NCBI GenBank assembly: GCA_964595655.1
Contig: CAZQQV010000018.1
Coordinates: forward strand, 1-25,941
Direction of reading: 5' to 3'
Origin: Caldimicrobium sp964595655
GTDB lineage: Bacteria > Desulfobacterota > Thermodesulfobacteria > Thermodesulfobacteriales > Thermodesulfobacteriaceae
Length of the DNA: 25,941 nucleotides
The number at the start of each line of letters is the position of its first letter. Positions within the stretch are counted from its first letter, which is position 1. Below the pieces are notes generated by a model. That model was given only the letters and a program-made list of their open reading frames with translations, was not told the origin of the DNA and searched no databases. The position numbers and the translations under genes were made by a program. This document shows, piece by piece, positions 14,497 to 22,688 of this stretch.

Positions 14497-15507
14497 TTAA
14501 GTTAAAATTTTTTCTGTGCCTTTTAATAAATAACTTAAAAACCTTTCTTTTTCTAATCTTTCAAAGTCTTCGGGAATCCTTTCTCCTGTTGAAGCATAAC
14601 TTGGGAGAGGAATATCAGAATGCAAGAGCCAGAAGAGTGTAAATCCATTGTAGAGCTTGTCAAGAAAGGAAAGACTGATATTTTCAATGGGTAGTTCCTT
14701 AATTTCATTCCAGAGCCTGAAAAGATTTTTAGGATTTTCGGAGGTTCTTAAAACCAAGTGGAATCGCAAAAAGGGATAAGCCTGAGATAGTTCTGTCAAT
14801 TCATAAAGGGAAAATTTTTTTCCCATACTGGGGGAATCAATTAAGATGTAATCAAAGTTACTACTTAAATAACCATATTTTTCACCAAAATCCTCCCAAT
14901 CAATTTGATATAAAGGGATTTCAAGAAGTTGTGAAAGCTTTTGGGTTTGCTCTTTTCCACCAATTTTGTAATTATCCGCATTCAACACAACCACCTTTGA
15001 ATTTTTTTTAATTTTAAGCCAGAAGGCCATTTTGAATATCAGAGTGGTTTTACCTGCCCCTGGCTCCCCTATAAAAACTTGAACCTTAGAAAGGGGACTT
15101 ACCCCTTTTTTTTGAAGAAGCTCCCCCAAAAATTCCTTTAAGGGTTTTTCCGTTTTTTCAAAAAGCTCAACTATTTCTTCAGGCACCCCTTCTTTAAGTA
15201 GAAAGCTATATTTTCCTGAAAAATCCCTGTTTTTTAAAAGTAATTTAATGTCCCTTTTAATTTCTAAAATTTCATTTCTTAACATTTCTAAATCTGGATT
15301 CTCATAACTGGAAAATTGGGAAAAATTTGAAGGATTTGGTACTGTCTGAGGTTCCTTTTCATCAATGGCTGCAACAACTTCATAGTAGGAAACGCCATTT
15401 TCCTCTACCTTCCCAGAATCAAGAATCACCGCATCCTCACCAAGCTCTGCCTTGACCTTTTTTAAAGCCTCTATCATATTTTTGGCTTTAAATTTTTTGA
15501 TTCTCAT
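14497..15507 (-). CDS. flhF: Flagellar placement protein FlhF (SRP-type GTPase), divergent
   Basis: FlhF is an SRP/FtsY-family GTPase that sets flagellar position. The 336-residue protein has the basic N-terminal B domain (MRIKKFKAKNMIEALKKVKA and GEDAVILDS) and a variable linker to about 100. The NG domain has an intact P-loop GEPGAGKTT at 147-155 and a recognisable LNADNYKIGGKEQTQKLSQL region. The later motifs have drifted: the position of DTAGR reads DSPSMGKK (from D224), and the position of TKLDE reads SFLDK (280-284). The closing STGERIPEDFERLEKE corresponds to the usual 'tGQxVPdDi'. It may bind nucleotide but hydrolyse slowly or with altered base choice. It starts 3 bases after the flhA stop and ends in the same frame as flhG. 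Confidence 0.9.
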   Translation of the reverse strand: MRIKKFKAKNMIEALKKVKAELGEDAVILDSGKVEENGVSYYEVVAAIDEKEPQTVPNPSNFSQFSSYENPDLEMLRNEILEIKRDIKLLLKNRDFSGKYSFLLKEGVPEEIVELFEKTEKPLKEFLGELLQKKGVSPLSKVQVFIGEPGAGKTTLIFKMAFWLKIKKNSKVVVLNADNYKIGGKEQTQKLSQLLEIPLYQIDWEDFGEKYGYLSSNFDYILIDSPSMGKKFSLYELTELSQAYPFLRFHLVLRTSENPKNLFRLWNEIKELPIENISLSFLDKLYNGFTLFWLLHSDIPLPSYASTGERIPEDFERLEKERFLSYLLKGTEKILT

Positions 15508-15510
15508 TCT

Positions 15511-17574
15511 TTACTCCCTAAGAAGCCTCACTACCTCTAAGATTTCAACCTGTATGTCCCCTGGTATCTCTGCTTGAGATATAACAGGAACATATTTAAG
15601 GCTTCTCTCTATGAGTTTTCTTAAATGCCTTCTGATAGTTGGCCCGCAAAGGATTACAGGCATAATATTTTTCTGGCTTACTCTTTCCACAGCTTGAGTG
15701 AGGGCTGTAACAATTTTTGCTCCAATTTTGGGATCAATCATGAGAAAGACTCCCTGATCTGTTCTTTGAAGGCTTTTCTTGATGAGATCTTCAATGTCCT
15801 CTCCTACTAAAAGGGAGGGCAGTTTTTGTTCATGGAGATAGGGTTTAACTATGAATCTTCCAAGTCTTTGCCGGACATATTCTGTAAGAATTTCAGGATC
15901 CTTAATGGTTGCGGCATAATCACTTAAGGCTTCAAAAATGGTAACAAGATCCTTGAGAGGGATTCCTTCTCTTAGAAGATTCTGAAGAACCTTCTGAATG
16001 GTGGTAAGATTGGCTACATTTAAAGTTTCCTCAACCAGTTTGGGATAATATTTATTCATGGTATCAATGATTTTTTGAACTTCCTGTTTGGTGAGTAATT
16101 CATCAGCATAAGCCTTGATGACCTCGGAAAGATGGGTGGTGATTACCGTTGAAAGACTTACCACTGTAAAACCTGCCATTTCTGCAGAGTCTCTCAGATC
16201 TTCAGAGATAAAATAAGCCCGCATACCAAAGGCTGGATCTGTGGTAGGAATAGCTCCCTCAGGGGGAAGGGTGTCAGGACTTGGGGGAATGGCAAGATAG
16301 TAATTGGGAAGAAGTTCTGCTTTAGCAACCTCAACCCCTTTAATAAGAATCTGATACTCTCCAGGTTTCAGAGAAAGATTATCTCTTACATGCACAGAGG
16401 GGATCATAATTCCTATTTCATGGGCAAGCTGTTTTCTCAGGGCCTTGATTTTATCAAGAAGATCTCCTCCTTGGGCCTCATCTGCAAGATAAATTAGGCC
16501 GTATCCAAGCTCAACGGCAAGAAGTTCAACAGGTTTAACCTCTTCAACCTCTGGAGGCGGAGGCGGAAGCTCTTCTTTGGGTTTTACTTCTTCTTTCTTT
16601 AATTGTCTGTAGGAAATAAACCCGAGGGAGAAAAGAAAAAGAGAAAGAAGGAGGAAGGGGTAAAAGGGTAACCCTGGAATCAGCCCAAGAGCAAAAACAG
16701 CACCTGCTGCAAGAAAGAGAGCCTCAGGCTTCATGGCAAACTGTTTGGCTATGTCCCTCCCCATACCAGCCTCAGCAGCAGCCCTGCTAACAATGATACC
16801 TGCCGAGGTTGAAACCACAATGGCAGGAAGCTGTGAAACAAGACCATCTCCTATAGTTAGGATGGTATAGGTTTTTGCAGCTGTTGAGAGATCTAATCCC
16901 TTTTGCAAAGTTCCAATAAGTATTCCTCCCAGGATATTAATGGAGGTGATTACAAGACCAGCTATGGCCTCACCTCTTATGAACTTTGAGGCACCGTCCA
17001 TGGCTCCATAAAATTCAGCCTCTTTAGCAATCTCTTCTCTTCTTCTTCTTGCCTCCTTTTCATCAATAAGACCTGCACTTAGGTCAGCATCAATAGCCAT
17101 CTGTTTTCCAGGCATGGCATCAAGGGTAAACCTTGCTGCCACCTCAGCAATTCTTCCTGCACCCTTGGTGATAACCACAAAATTTATAAGAACAAGGATT
17201 AGGAACACAATAAAGCCCACAATGAAGTTTCCTCCCACAACGAATTCTCCGAAGCTCTTAATGAGATGCCCTGCAGCATCAATTCCTTCATGTCCCCTAA
17301 GAAGGATAACCCGGGTTGTGGCAATATTCATGGTGAGTCTGAATAGGGTTGTTATGAGAAGAAGGGATGGAAAGGCAGTAAAGTCAAGAGGTTTATTAAC
17401 CTGCATGGCCATAATAAGAATCAATAGAGACACCGAAAAATTAAGGGAAAGGGCAAGATCAATGAGGAATCTTGGAAGGGGAAAGATGACCAAGGCAAAG
17501 ATAAGGATAATCCCCAAGACTGCTGAAATGCTGTAGAGATCAATGAGATTTTTAAGCTTCAGGGTGCGTTCCAT
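15511..17574 (-). CDS. flhA: Flagellar export apparatus protein FlhA
   Basis: The 687-residue length is close to enteric FlhA. The first ~325 residues hold about eight membrane helices, and the FHIPEP-family signature lies in the cytoplasmic loop (RIAEVAARFTLDAMPGKQMA, IDADLSAGLIDEKEARRRRE). The Pro/Glu-rich linker PPPPPEVEEVKPVE at about 337-350 leads to the large cytoplasmic domain that forms the nonameric ring and docks chaperone-substrate complexes. FlhA uses proton motive force for export of rod, hook and filament proteins. ATG at 17574 follows the flhB stop by 5 bases. Confidence 0.97.
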   Translation of the reverse strand: MERTLKLKNLIDLYSISAVLGIILIFALVIFPLPRFLIDLALSLNFSVSLLILIMAMQVNKPLDFTAFPSLLLITTLFRLTMNIATTRVILLRGHEGIDAAGHLIKSFGEFVVGGNFIVGFIVFLILVLINFVVITKGAGRIAEVAARFTLDAMPGKQMAIDADLSAGLIDEKEARRRREEIAKEAEFYGAMDGASKFIRGEAIAGLVITSINILGGILIGTLQKGLDLSTAAKTYTILTIGDGLVSQLPAIVVSTSAGIIVSRAAAEAGMGRDIAKQFAMKPEALFLAAGAVFALGLIPGLPFYPFLLLSLFLFSLGFISYRQLKKEEVKPKEELPPPPPEVEEVKPVELLAVELGYGLIYLADEAQGGDLLDKIKALRKQLAHEIGIMIPSVHVRDNLSLKPGEYQILIKGVEVAKAELLPNYYLAIPPSPDTLPPEGAIPTTDPAFGMRAYFISEDLRDSAEMAGFTVVSLSTVITTHLSEVIKAYADELLTKQEVQKIIDTMNKYYPKLVEETLNVANLTTIQKVLQNLLREGIPLKDLVTIFEALSDYAATIKDPEILTEYVRQRLGRFIVKPYLHEQKLPSLLVGEDIEDLIKKSLQRTDQGVFLMIDPKIGAKIVTALTQAVERVSQKNIMPVILCGPTIRRHLRKLIERSLKYVPVISQAEIPGDIQVEILEVVRLLRE

Positions 17575-17579
17575 TTAGG

Positions 17580-18650
17580 TCAGCTCCACCTCTTATTTTT
17601 TATTTTGTAAACATAGGCAAGCACTTTGGCAACAACCTGATAGAGTTCTTCAGGTATGTATTCTCCCACCTCAACCTTTTTATACAAAATCTGTGCCAGA
17701 GGAGGATCTTCATAAATTGGAACACCATGTTTTTTTGCAATTTCCTTTATCTTAAGGGCAAGATGGTCCACTCCTTTAGCCACAACCTGGGGCGCAGGCA
17801 TTTTCTTTAATTCGTATTTCAAAGCCACAGCATAGTGCTCGGGGTTTGTGATAACCACATCCGCCTTGGGAACTTCAGCAAGCATTCTTTTTCGACTCAG
17901 CTCTCTTTGTTTTTGCCTAATTCTTGCCTTTACCCAGGGATCACCCTCTGTCTGCTTAAGCTCTTCCTTTAATTCTTCCCTTGTCATCTTTAATTTCCGC
18001 TCAATACTCCAGCGGGCATACAACCAATCCAAAGTGGCTACAAGAAATAAGACAAAAAGAAGTTTTCCTAAAAGATCCTTTAAAAGGGCCTTAAGGCTAT
18101 AAAGTAAATAAAAACTACCTGCACCAAGGAGTTTTATAAGCTTGTCAAAATTTTGACTTATTATCCAGTAACTTATTCCACAAATGATAGCTAATTTTAA
18201 AAGGGCTTTAACAAGCTCAAAAAGAGAGGTTAAAGAAAATAGTCTTCTAAAGCCTTCAATAGGATCAAGCCTTTCCCACTTAGGTAAAAGGACCTCAGTT
18301 GAAAAAACCCCGCCTCCTGTTTGTAAGAGATAAATAATTATGGCCGTAAGAGAAATAATAAGAAAAAAGGGAAGTAGAAATTTCAAAATTGAAAAGAAAT
18401 AGGTTTTAAAAAGGTGTAAAAATTGGGAGGGTATAATTTCGCTTCCAAAGTTTGAAAAGCTAAATTTGAGAATAAGAAGAAATTGTTGAAAGAAAAGAAA
18501 ACTTAAGACTAAAAAGGAGAGAAAGCCTGTTGAGAGAATGGCTACAGAGGAGAGTTCTCTGCTTTTTACAATTTGTCCCCGGCGCCTTGCTTCCTCTCTT
18601 CGCCGAGGCGTTGCCTCTTCGGTTCGTTCCTGGGCTGGTTCTTCAGGCAT
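17580..18650 (-). CDS. flhB: Flagellar export switch protein FlhB
   Basis: The 356-residue protein has the standard N-terminal EERTEEATPRR-type segment, four membrane helices between about 35 and 215, and a cytoplasmic C-terminal domain. The autocleavage site, normally NPTH, reads N269-P270-E271-H272 in ITNPEHYAVALKYE; the Asn and Pro needed for self-cleavage are kept. Cleavage here lets the gate switch from rod/hook to filament export in response to FliK. The charged helix before the site (KMTREELKEELKQTEGDP) is typical. The first ~75 bases use arginine codons CGA/CGG/CGC and are much more GC-rich than the rest. ATG 18650 lies 4 bases after the fliR stop. Confidence 0.96.
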   Translation of the reverse strand: MPEEPAQERTEEATPRRREEARRRGQIVKSRELSSVAILSTGFLSFLVLSFLFFQQFLLILKFSFSNFGSEIIPSQFLHLFKTYFFSILKFLLPFFLIISLTAIIIYLLQTGGGVFSTEVLLPKWERLDPIEGFRRLFSLTSLFELVKALLKLAIICGISYWIISQNFDKLIKLLGAGSFYLLYSLKALLKDLLGKLLFVLFLVATLDWLYARWSIERKLKMTREELKEELKQTEGDPWVKARIRQKQRELSRKRMLAEVPKADVVITNPEHYAVALKYELKKMPAPQVVAKGVDHLALKIKEIAKKHGVPIYEDPPLAQILYKKVEVGEYIPEELYQVVAKVLAYVYKIKNKRWS

Positions 18651-18654
18651 GCCT

Positions 18655-19431
18655 CTATACCTTTAAAAGAAAGGCTAAAAATTTTACAAAATCGTTAAAA
18701 TAGATTTTGAATAGCCTGGGAATGAAGACAAGCATAATTCCGAAAAAAAAGAGGCCAATGCCAAGGGTGAGAGGAAAACTCACAAATAGTACATTGATCT
18801 GAGGAATAAGCCTTCCAATTATGGCAAGGATTATATTTATAAGAAGCATAAAAACAAGGAGAGGAGAAAGAATTTTAATAGCTATTTCAAAAAGAAGCCC
18901 GCTTTTGCTGAGTATAAATTCAAAGGGTCCCTTTTTAAAAAGAAAACCTCCAGGGGGTATTTCATAAAAGGACTTTACAAGAAAATAAATCAAATAGTGG
19001 TGAATATCAAAGGTAAAGAATAGAAGAATGAACATTAAATAGAGAAATTGAGATATGATGGGCATACTTACACCGCCAAGGGGATCAAAGGTTTGAGAAA
19101 TTCCAAAGCCCATCTGGAGCCCCACAAGTTCTCCACCAAGCTGAAGGCCAGATATAATCATTCTGAAAAAAAGGGAAATAAGAAAAATCAGGAAAAAATC
19201 AGAAATTATCAAAAGGAAAAATTCCATAAAGGAAGAAGGGGGGCTAAATTTCCCTATAAAAAGGGGTGTAAAAACTAAGGCAAGTATTAAGGATAGCGCA
19301 ATTTTAACCTTAGGTGGAAAAAAGGTGCCTGCAAAAATAGGAAAGAGAAAGAACAAAAAAAGGGTTCTTAAAAAGAGGGCTAAAAATATATAATAATTTC
19401 TTTCCAAAAGATTTATAAATTCTACAGGCAT
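18655..19431 (-). CDS. fliR: Flagellar export gate protein FliR
   Basis: The 258-residue, very hydrophobic protein fits FliR in length and in its position between fliQ and flhB. FliR joins FliP and FliQ in the helical export gate (5:4:1) in the basal body. Recognisable parts are LFFLFPIFAGTFFPPKVKIA near the start, the GLQLGGELVGLQMGFGISQT segment with FDPLGG that is characteristic of FliR, and a C-terminal LPLTLG-like turn (SFPLTLGIGLFFFGIMLVF). Its ATG at 19431 lies one base past the fliQ stop, so translation is likely coupled. Confidence 0.95.
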   Translation of the reverse strand: MPVEFINLLERNYYIFLALFLRTLFLFFLFPIFAGTFFPPKVKIALSLILALVFTPLFIGKFSPPSSFMEFFLLIISDFFLIFLISLFFRMIISGLQLGGELVGLQMGFGISQTFDPLGGVSMPIISQFLYLMFILLFFTFDIHHYLIYFLVKSFYEIPPGGFLFKKGPFEFILSKSGLLFEIAIKILSPLLVFMLLINIILAIIGRLIPQINVLFVSFPLTLGIGLFFFGIMLVFIPRLFKIYFNDFVKFLAFLLKV

Positions 19432-19432
19432 A

Positions 19433-19702
19433 TCACTTTATCAGGCCTGGTATATTCAGAATCAAATTTTCTGTAAAGTTAACAAGTTTTTTGATAAACC
19501 AGGGAATGCAAAAGAAAAGAACAAGGACCATGGCAAGGATTTTCGGGACAAAGGTGAGGGTCATCTCCTGAATCTGAGTAACCGCTTGGAAAATGCTTAT
19601 GGCAAGCCCCACAACTAAAGCTGTGAAAAGAAGGGGAAAGGAGAGATAAAGACTTAACTTAATAGCCTCTTTAGCAAGTGTCATCACAGTGACATCTGTC
19701 AT
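19433..19702 (-). CDS. fliQ: Flagellar export gate protein FliQ
   Basis: FliQ is an 89-residue, two-helix membrane protein of the export gate; the sequence shows MTDVTVMTLAKEAIKLSLYL, the loop VGLAISIFQAVTQIQEMTLT that is the most conserved part of the family, and the second helix with PKILAMVLVLFFCIPWF. The frame is open back to 19762, but that would overlap fliP. The ATG at 19702 gives the normal family length and has a near-perfect AGGAGGTG site about 8 bases upstream, so it was chosen. Confidence 0.96.
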   Translation of the reverse strand: MTDVTVMTLAKEAIKLSLYLSFPLLFTALVVGLAISIFQAVTQIQEMTLTFVPKILAMVLVLFFCIPWFIKKLVNFTENLILNIPGLIK

Positions 19703-19719
19703 TTTCTCTACACCTCCTA

Positions 19720-20415
19720 TTAATAAAAGCTTTTTACGAGAGACATAACAAGAAGATTCCATCCATCAACGAGAACAAAAAGGAGAAGCTTTAAAGGAAG
19801 GGAAATCATCATAGGAGGAAGCATCAAAACTCCCATGGAAATGAGAACACTTGAAACGACAATGTCAATTACAAGGAAGGGAATATAAAGTAAAAAGCCA
19901 ATTTGAAAGGCTGTTTTAAGCTCACTTATCATAAAGGCTGGAATAAGAGTAAAAAGGGAAACCTCTTCTCTGTTTTTAGGTTTTTCCTCATTGCGAAGAC
20001 TGATAAAAAGAGCAAGGTCCTTCTCACGGGTATTTTTCAGCATGAACTCCTTTAGGGGAGTTGAGGCCCTCTTGAAGAGTTCTTCTTCGCCTATTTCTTT
20101 ATTCATGTATGGCTTTAGGGCATTTTGATAGATTTCTTTAAAAACCGGGGCCATAATGAAAAAGGTTAAAAAAAGGGCAAGGGAGATAAGCACCTGATTG
20201 GGAGGAGTTTGCTGAAGCCCCAGGGCATGTCTCAAAATGGAAAAAACCACCACTAAGCGTGTAAAGGAAGTAAGCATGAGGAGGAGGGCAGGGGCTATGG
20301 ACAAAAGGGTCAGCAAAAGAAGCACCTGAAGAAAGATGCTGAACTGAGGAGCATTTTGAGCTCCCTCTACACTCAGTTTGATTGTGGGGACTGCCAAAGC
20401 CAAAAGATTAATCAT
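19720..20415 (-). CDS. fliP: Flagellar export gate protein FliP
   Basis: The 231-residue protein contains the FliP signatures TSFTRLVVVFSILRHALGLQ and TPPNQVLISLALFLTFFIM, followed by the periplasmic loop with LKEFMLKNTREKDLALF and the C-terminal pair of helices (LIPAFMISELKTAFQIGFLL, VLMLPPMMISLPLKLLLFVL). These match FliP proteins of 220-250 residues. The N-terminus (LLALAVPTIKLSVEGA) may act as a short cleavable signal. FliP forms the ring of five that begins gate assembly. ATG 20415 overlaps the fliO stop by 8 bases. Confidence 0.97.
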   Translation of the reverse strand: MINLLALAVPTIKLSVEGAQNAPQFSIFLQVLLLLTLLSIAPALLLMLTSFTRLVVVFSILRHALGLQQTPPNQVLISLALFLTFFIMAPVFKEIYQNALKPYMNKEIGEEELFKRASTPLKEFMLKNTREKDLALFISLRNEEKPKNREEVSLFTLIPAFMISELKTAFQIGFLLYIPFLVIDIVVSSVLISMGVLMLPPMMISLPLKLLLFVLVDGWNLLVMSLVKSFY

Positions 20416-20656
20416 TTTTTATCTCCCCCAGATTGGTAAAGCCTTTATCTGTAAGCCCAATAAGAAATTTTTTTCCTTCAATTTCGATTAGCAAAAGTTG
20501 TGCCTTATATGAAAGGGGCTTTACTTCAAGAACTTTTATAAGGGAGGAGCTCTGGTTTTTAATTTGATACTTTTTGTAATAATGGGCAAGAAGAGGAAGG
20601 GCACTAAGTATAAGAAGGAGAATACCTATGGCTTCAAGGTAATTTAACCAGGGCAT
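20408..20656 (-). CDS. fliO: Flagellar export gate assembly protein FliO
   Basis: The short protein (82 residues from ATG 20656) has one N-terminal membrane helix (YLEAIGILLLILSALPLLAH) followed by a small beta-rich cytoplasmic domain with IKVLEVKPLSYKAQLLLIEI and GKKFLIGLTDKG, the pattern of FliO: 'l-g-vk--sl----vv-vei-g---llGvt--g'. FliO helps assemble the FliP ring and is poorly conserved, so the call depends on this pattern and on the fliN-fliO-fliP order. A GTG at 20692 in the same frame would overlap fliN by 35 bases; the ATG one base after the fliN stop is preferred, though its ribosome site is weak. Confidence 0.88.
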   Translation of the reverse strand: MPWLNYLEAIGILLLILSALPLLAHYYKKYQIKNQSSSLIKVLEVKPLSYKAQLLLIEIEGKKFLIGLTDKGFTNLGEIKND

Positions 20657-20657
20657 T

Positions 20658-21149
20658 CTAACTTCCCAGTTTTCTAATTCTCTCTTGAGCACTTATAATT
20701 TCTGTTATTCTTACTCCAAAGCGCTCATTCACTACAACCACTTCACCCCGTGCCATTAGTTTTCCGTTAACATAGATTTCAACGGGTTCTCCTGCAAATT
20801 TTTCAAGCTCAATCACAGAGCCCTGATTCAGTTTAAGGAGGTCCTTTATGAGCATTCTGGTTCTTCCTATTTCCACCGATATTTCAAGGGGTATGTCTAA
20901 AATGAAATCAAGGTCAGGATGGATACCTACTTCCTTTGGAGAAAGCTCTCTGAGAGGAGCTTGGGTCTGAGGAGCTTCCATTTTAGGAGTTTCTATCTTA
21001 GAGGGTTCTGCCAGGGGAGTTTCTCCTGCAGAAGCTGAGCTTTCTTCTTCAGATTTTTGCGAAGCAGAAGAAGCCTCTTTTAACGCCTCCTCCCACATGG
21101 CCATAAGATCATCAGGATTTAAAGCCTCTTCCCTTTTTTCTTCTTCCAT
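20658..21149 (-). CDS. fliN: Flagellar motor switch protein FliN
   Basis: FliN forms the lower C-ring with FliM and helps receive CheY-P and export cargo. The 163-residue product has an acidic, Ser/Ala/Pro-rich N-terminal half (low complexity, about 1-75) and a C-terminal SpoA-type domain: LDFILDIPLEISVEIGRTRM, LNQGSVIELEKFAGEPVEIY, VNGKLMARGEVVVVNERFGV, RITEI. The domain is typical of FliN. TTG at 21164 is in frame, but the ATG at 21149 has GGGAGG 5 bases upstream and is favoured. It ends one base before the fliO ATG. Confidence 0.96.
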   Translation of the reverse strand: MEEEKREEALNPDDLMAMWEEALKEASSASQKSEEESSASAGETPLAEPSKIETPKMEAPQTQAPLRELSPKEVGIHPDLDFILDIPLEISVEIGRTRMLIKDLLKLNQGSVIELEKFAGEPVEIYVNGKLMARGEVVVVNERFGVRITEIISAQERIRKLGS

Positions 21150-21166
21150 CTTTTCCTCCCTCAAAT

Positions 21167-22147
21167 CTATTCTTCCTGGAGTTTTACAAAATCCTCTATT
21201 TGAATGGCCAAGTGTTTCTTATAAATACCCAGTCTTCCCAGTATTTTAGGAATATTCTCAATATAAACCTCTATGGGCTCCTCCACTTTTTTTTCCAGCA
21301 CAAGAACATCGCCTTCCCTCAGGTGCAATAGGTCTTCAAGGGTTATCTTTGTTTTTCCAAGGAGGGCCTTGATTTCCACCTGGCTTTCTAAAACTGTACT
21401 TTCAAGAGCTCTTTTCCACTTGGGATCAATAACCTCTTCAATTTGATAGGGTGAAAAAAGCTTATCTTTTATAGGCTGTAAGGCACTCAAAGGATAGCAA
21501 AATAAAATCTTTCCGCTCAGATTCTCGAGCTCCACATTGAAACCCGTGACAATAACAGTTTCCTCAGGCTGAAGGACCCTTGCAAACTGAGGATTTACCT
21601 CACCCCTTACATATTTTGGTTTTACAGGATGAATATTTCTCCAGGCCTTTTCAAGTTCAACGAAAATCATATCAACCACTTTCTTTATAAGCCTTTGTTC
21701 AATGGGAGTAAATTCCCTTCCTTCAACTTTAATTATCTTTCTCTCTCCACCCCCAAGAAATCTTTCAACAAACACAAAAACAAGGGGTGCATCAATAATA
21801 AGAAGATAATTTCCTTTAAGGGGCTCAAGTTTGAAGATATGAATAGAGGTGGGAACGGGGATTTTATTCATAAAATCTTTGAATCTTTCCATCTGGGTGG
21901 GAAGCGGAGTTAAATCAACCATTTCCCTTAAAAGAGTGGAAAGACCAAGTCTTAACGAACGGATGAGATAATCATTGATAACATCAATTCCAGGGATTTT
22001 AAGCCTTGTTGATATAGTGAAGTGCTTAAAGTCAAAGGGTTTAACTTTGTCCTCGGTATCCTTCTTTTCAGGGGTAGTATCAATCTGGCCACTTTCTAAT
22101 CCAGCAAGAAGGGCATCAATTTCTTCCTGAGAAAGAATATTCTCCAT
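21167..22147 (-). CDS. fliM: Flagellar motor switch protein FliM
   Basis: The 326-residue protein begins with ILSQEEIDALLAG, the conserved N-terminal segment that binds phospho-CheY. The middle domain (about 50-220) contains STRLKIPGIDVINDYLIRSL and FLGGGERK, and the C-terminal SpoA domain (about 250-320) has VEIKALLGKTKITLEDLLHL and GDVLVLEKKVEEPIEVYIEN, which pairs with FliN. All parts expected for the C-ring rotor protein are present. ATG 22147 follows fliL by 3 bases. Confidence 0.97.
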   Translation of the reverse strand: MENILSQEEIDALLAGLESGQIDTTPEKKDTEDKVKPFDFKHFTISTRLKIPGIDVINDYLIRSLRLGLSTLLREMVDLTPLPTQMERFKDFMNKIPVPTSIHIFKLEPLKGNYLLIIDAPLVFVFVERFLGGGERKIIKVEGREFTPIEQRLIKKVVDMIFVELEKAWRNIHPVKPKYVRGEVNPQFARVLQPEETVIVTGFNVELENLSGKILFCYPLSALQPIKDKLFSPYQIEEVIDPKWKRALESTVLESQVEIKALLGKTKITLEDLLHLREGDVLVLEKKVEEPIEVYIENIPKILGRLGIYKKHLAIQIEDFVKLQEE

Positions 22148-22150
22148 CTC

Positions 22151-22633
22151 TTACTCCACAATATATTGAGTAATATAAATATTCGTAATTATTTCTTCTC
22201 CCAGCTTTTCATTAATTTTGGTAATTAATTCCTGTTTGATCTTTTCTTTTACCTCGGGCACAATGACTTCCTCAACGGTTTTCCCTGAAAGGGTAGTAAT
22301 AATAGTATCCTTTATAACAGCCTCTTTTTTCTTGATTTCCTCTTGGAGTTTTTGATCGGGGATTTCAAGGGAAATTCTTATTTGAAGAAATCTCTTTCCT
22401 GTGGGGTCAAGAAGATTAACAATGATGGGTTCTAAGTCTATATAAAAGGCCTGTGTGGCTTTTTTGCTCTTCTTTGCGTGAGAGGCCTTTTCTTCCTCGC
22501 CTTTTTTACCAAGTACAAAAAACACTCCCCCTCCAGCTATACCTATAATCAAAAGGCCTAAAATAAGAAAAATTAAAAGCTTCTTTTTGCTCTTTTTTGG
22601 AGCTTGGACTTCCTCTTTGGTTTCCTCTGCCAT
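22151..22633 (-). CDS. fliL: Flagellar basal body-associated protein FliL
   Basis: The 160-residue protein has a Lys-rich cytoplasmic N-terminus, one membrane helix (about 18-41) and a periplasmic FliL domain: AFYIDLEPIIVNLLDPTGKR, FLQIRISLEIPD, a helix ending KEAVIKDTIITTLSGKTVEE, then KIKQELITKINEKLG and a last strand ITNIYITQYIVE. FliL rings surround the stator units and stabilise or increase torque. It is first in the long operon, just before fliM as in many bacteria, with ATG 22633 after AGGAGGTAGGTT and a promoter region at 22663-22717. Confidence 0.95.
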   Translation of the reverse strand: MAEETKEEVQAPKKSKKKLLIFLILGLLIIGIAGGGVFFVLGKKGEEEKASHAKKSKKATQAFYIDLEPIIVNLLDPTGKRFLQIRISLEIPDQKLQEEIKKKEAVIKDTIITTLSGKTVEEVIVPEVKEKIKQELITKINEKLGEEIITNIYITQYIVE

Positions 22634-22662
22634 AACCTACCTCCTCTTTTTAGTAATTTATA

Positions 22663-22678
22663 TGCAAAACTTATACCT
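22663..22678 (-). promoter_or_regulatory. Possible sigma-54-type element before fliL
   Basis: Read on the minus strand, AGGTATAAGTTTTGCA has the GG and GC doublets at the -24/-12 spacing of sigma-54 promoters and ends in the usual TTGCA, but it lacks the consensus CAC after GG. It lies 30-45 bases before the fliL ATG. Sigma-54 control of flagellar genes is common in related bacteria, but no activator gene is in this window and the match is partial. Confidence 0.25.
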
Positions 22679-22688
22679 GCCTTAAATT

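Noticed and set aside
17114..17536. 140-codon open frame on the plus strand inside flhA
   Set aside because: Antisense shadow of a fully conserved flhA; its composition (Arg/Thr/Met-rich) is a translation artefact and it has no family motif.
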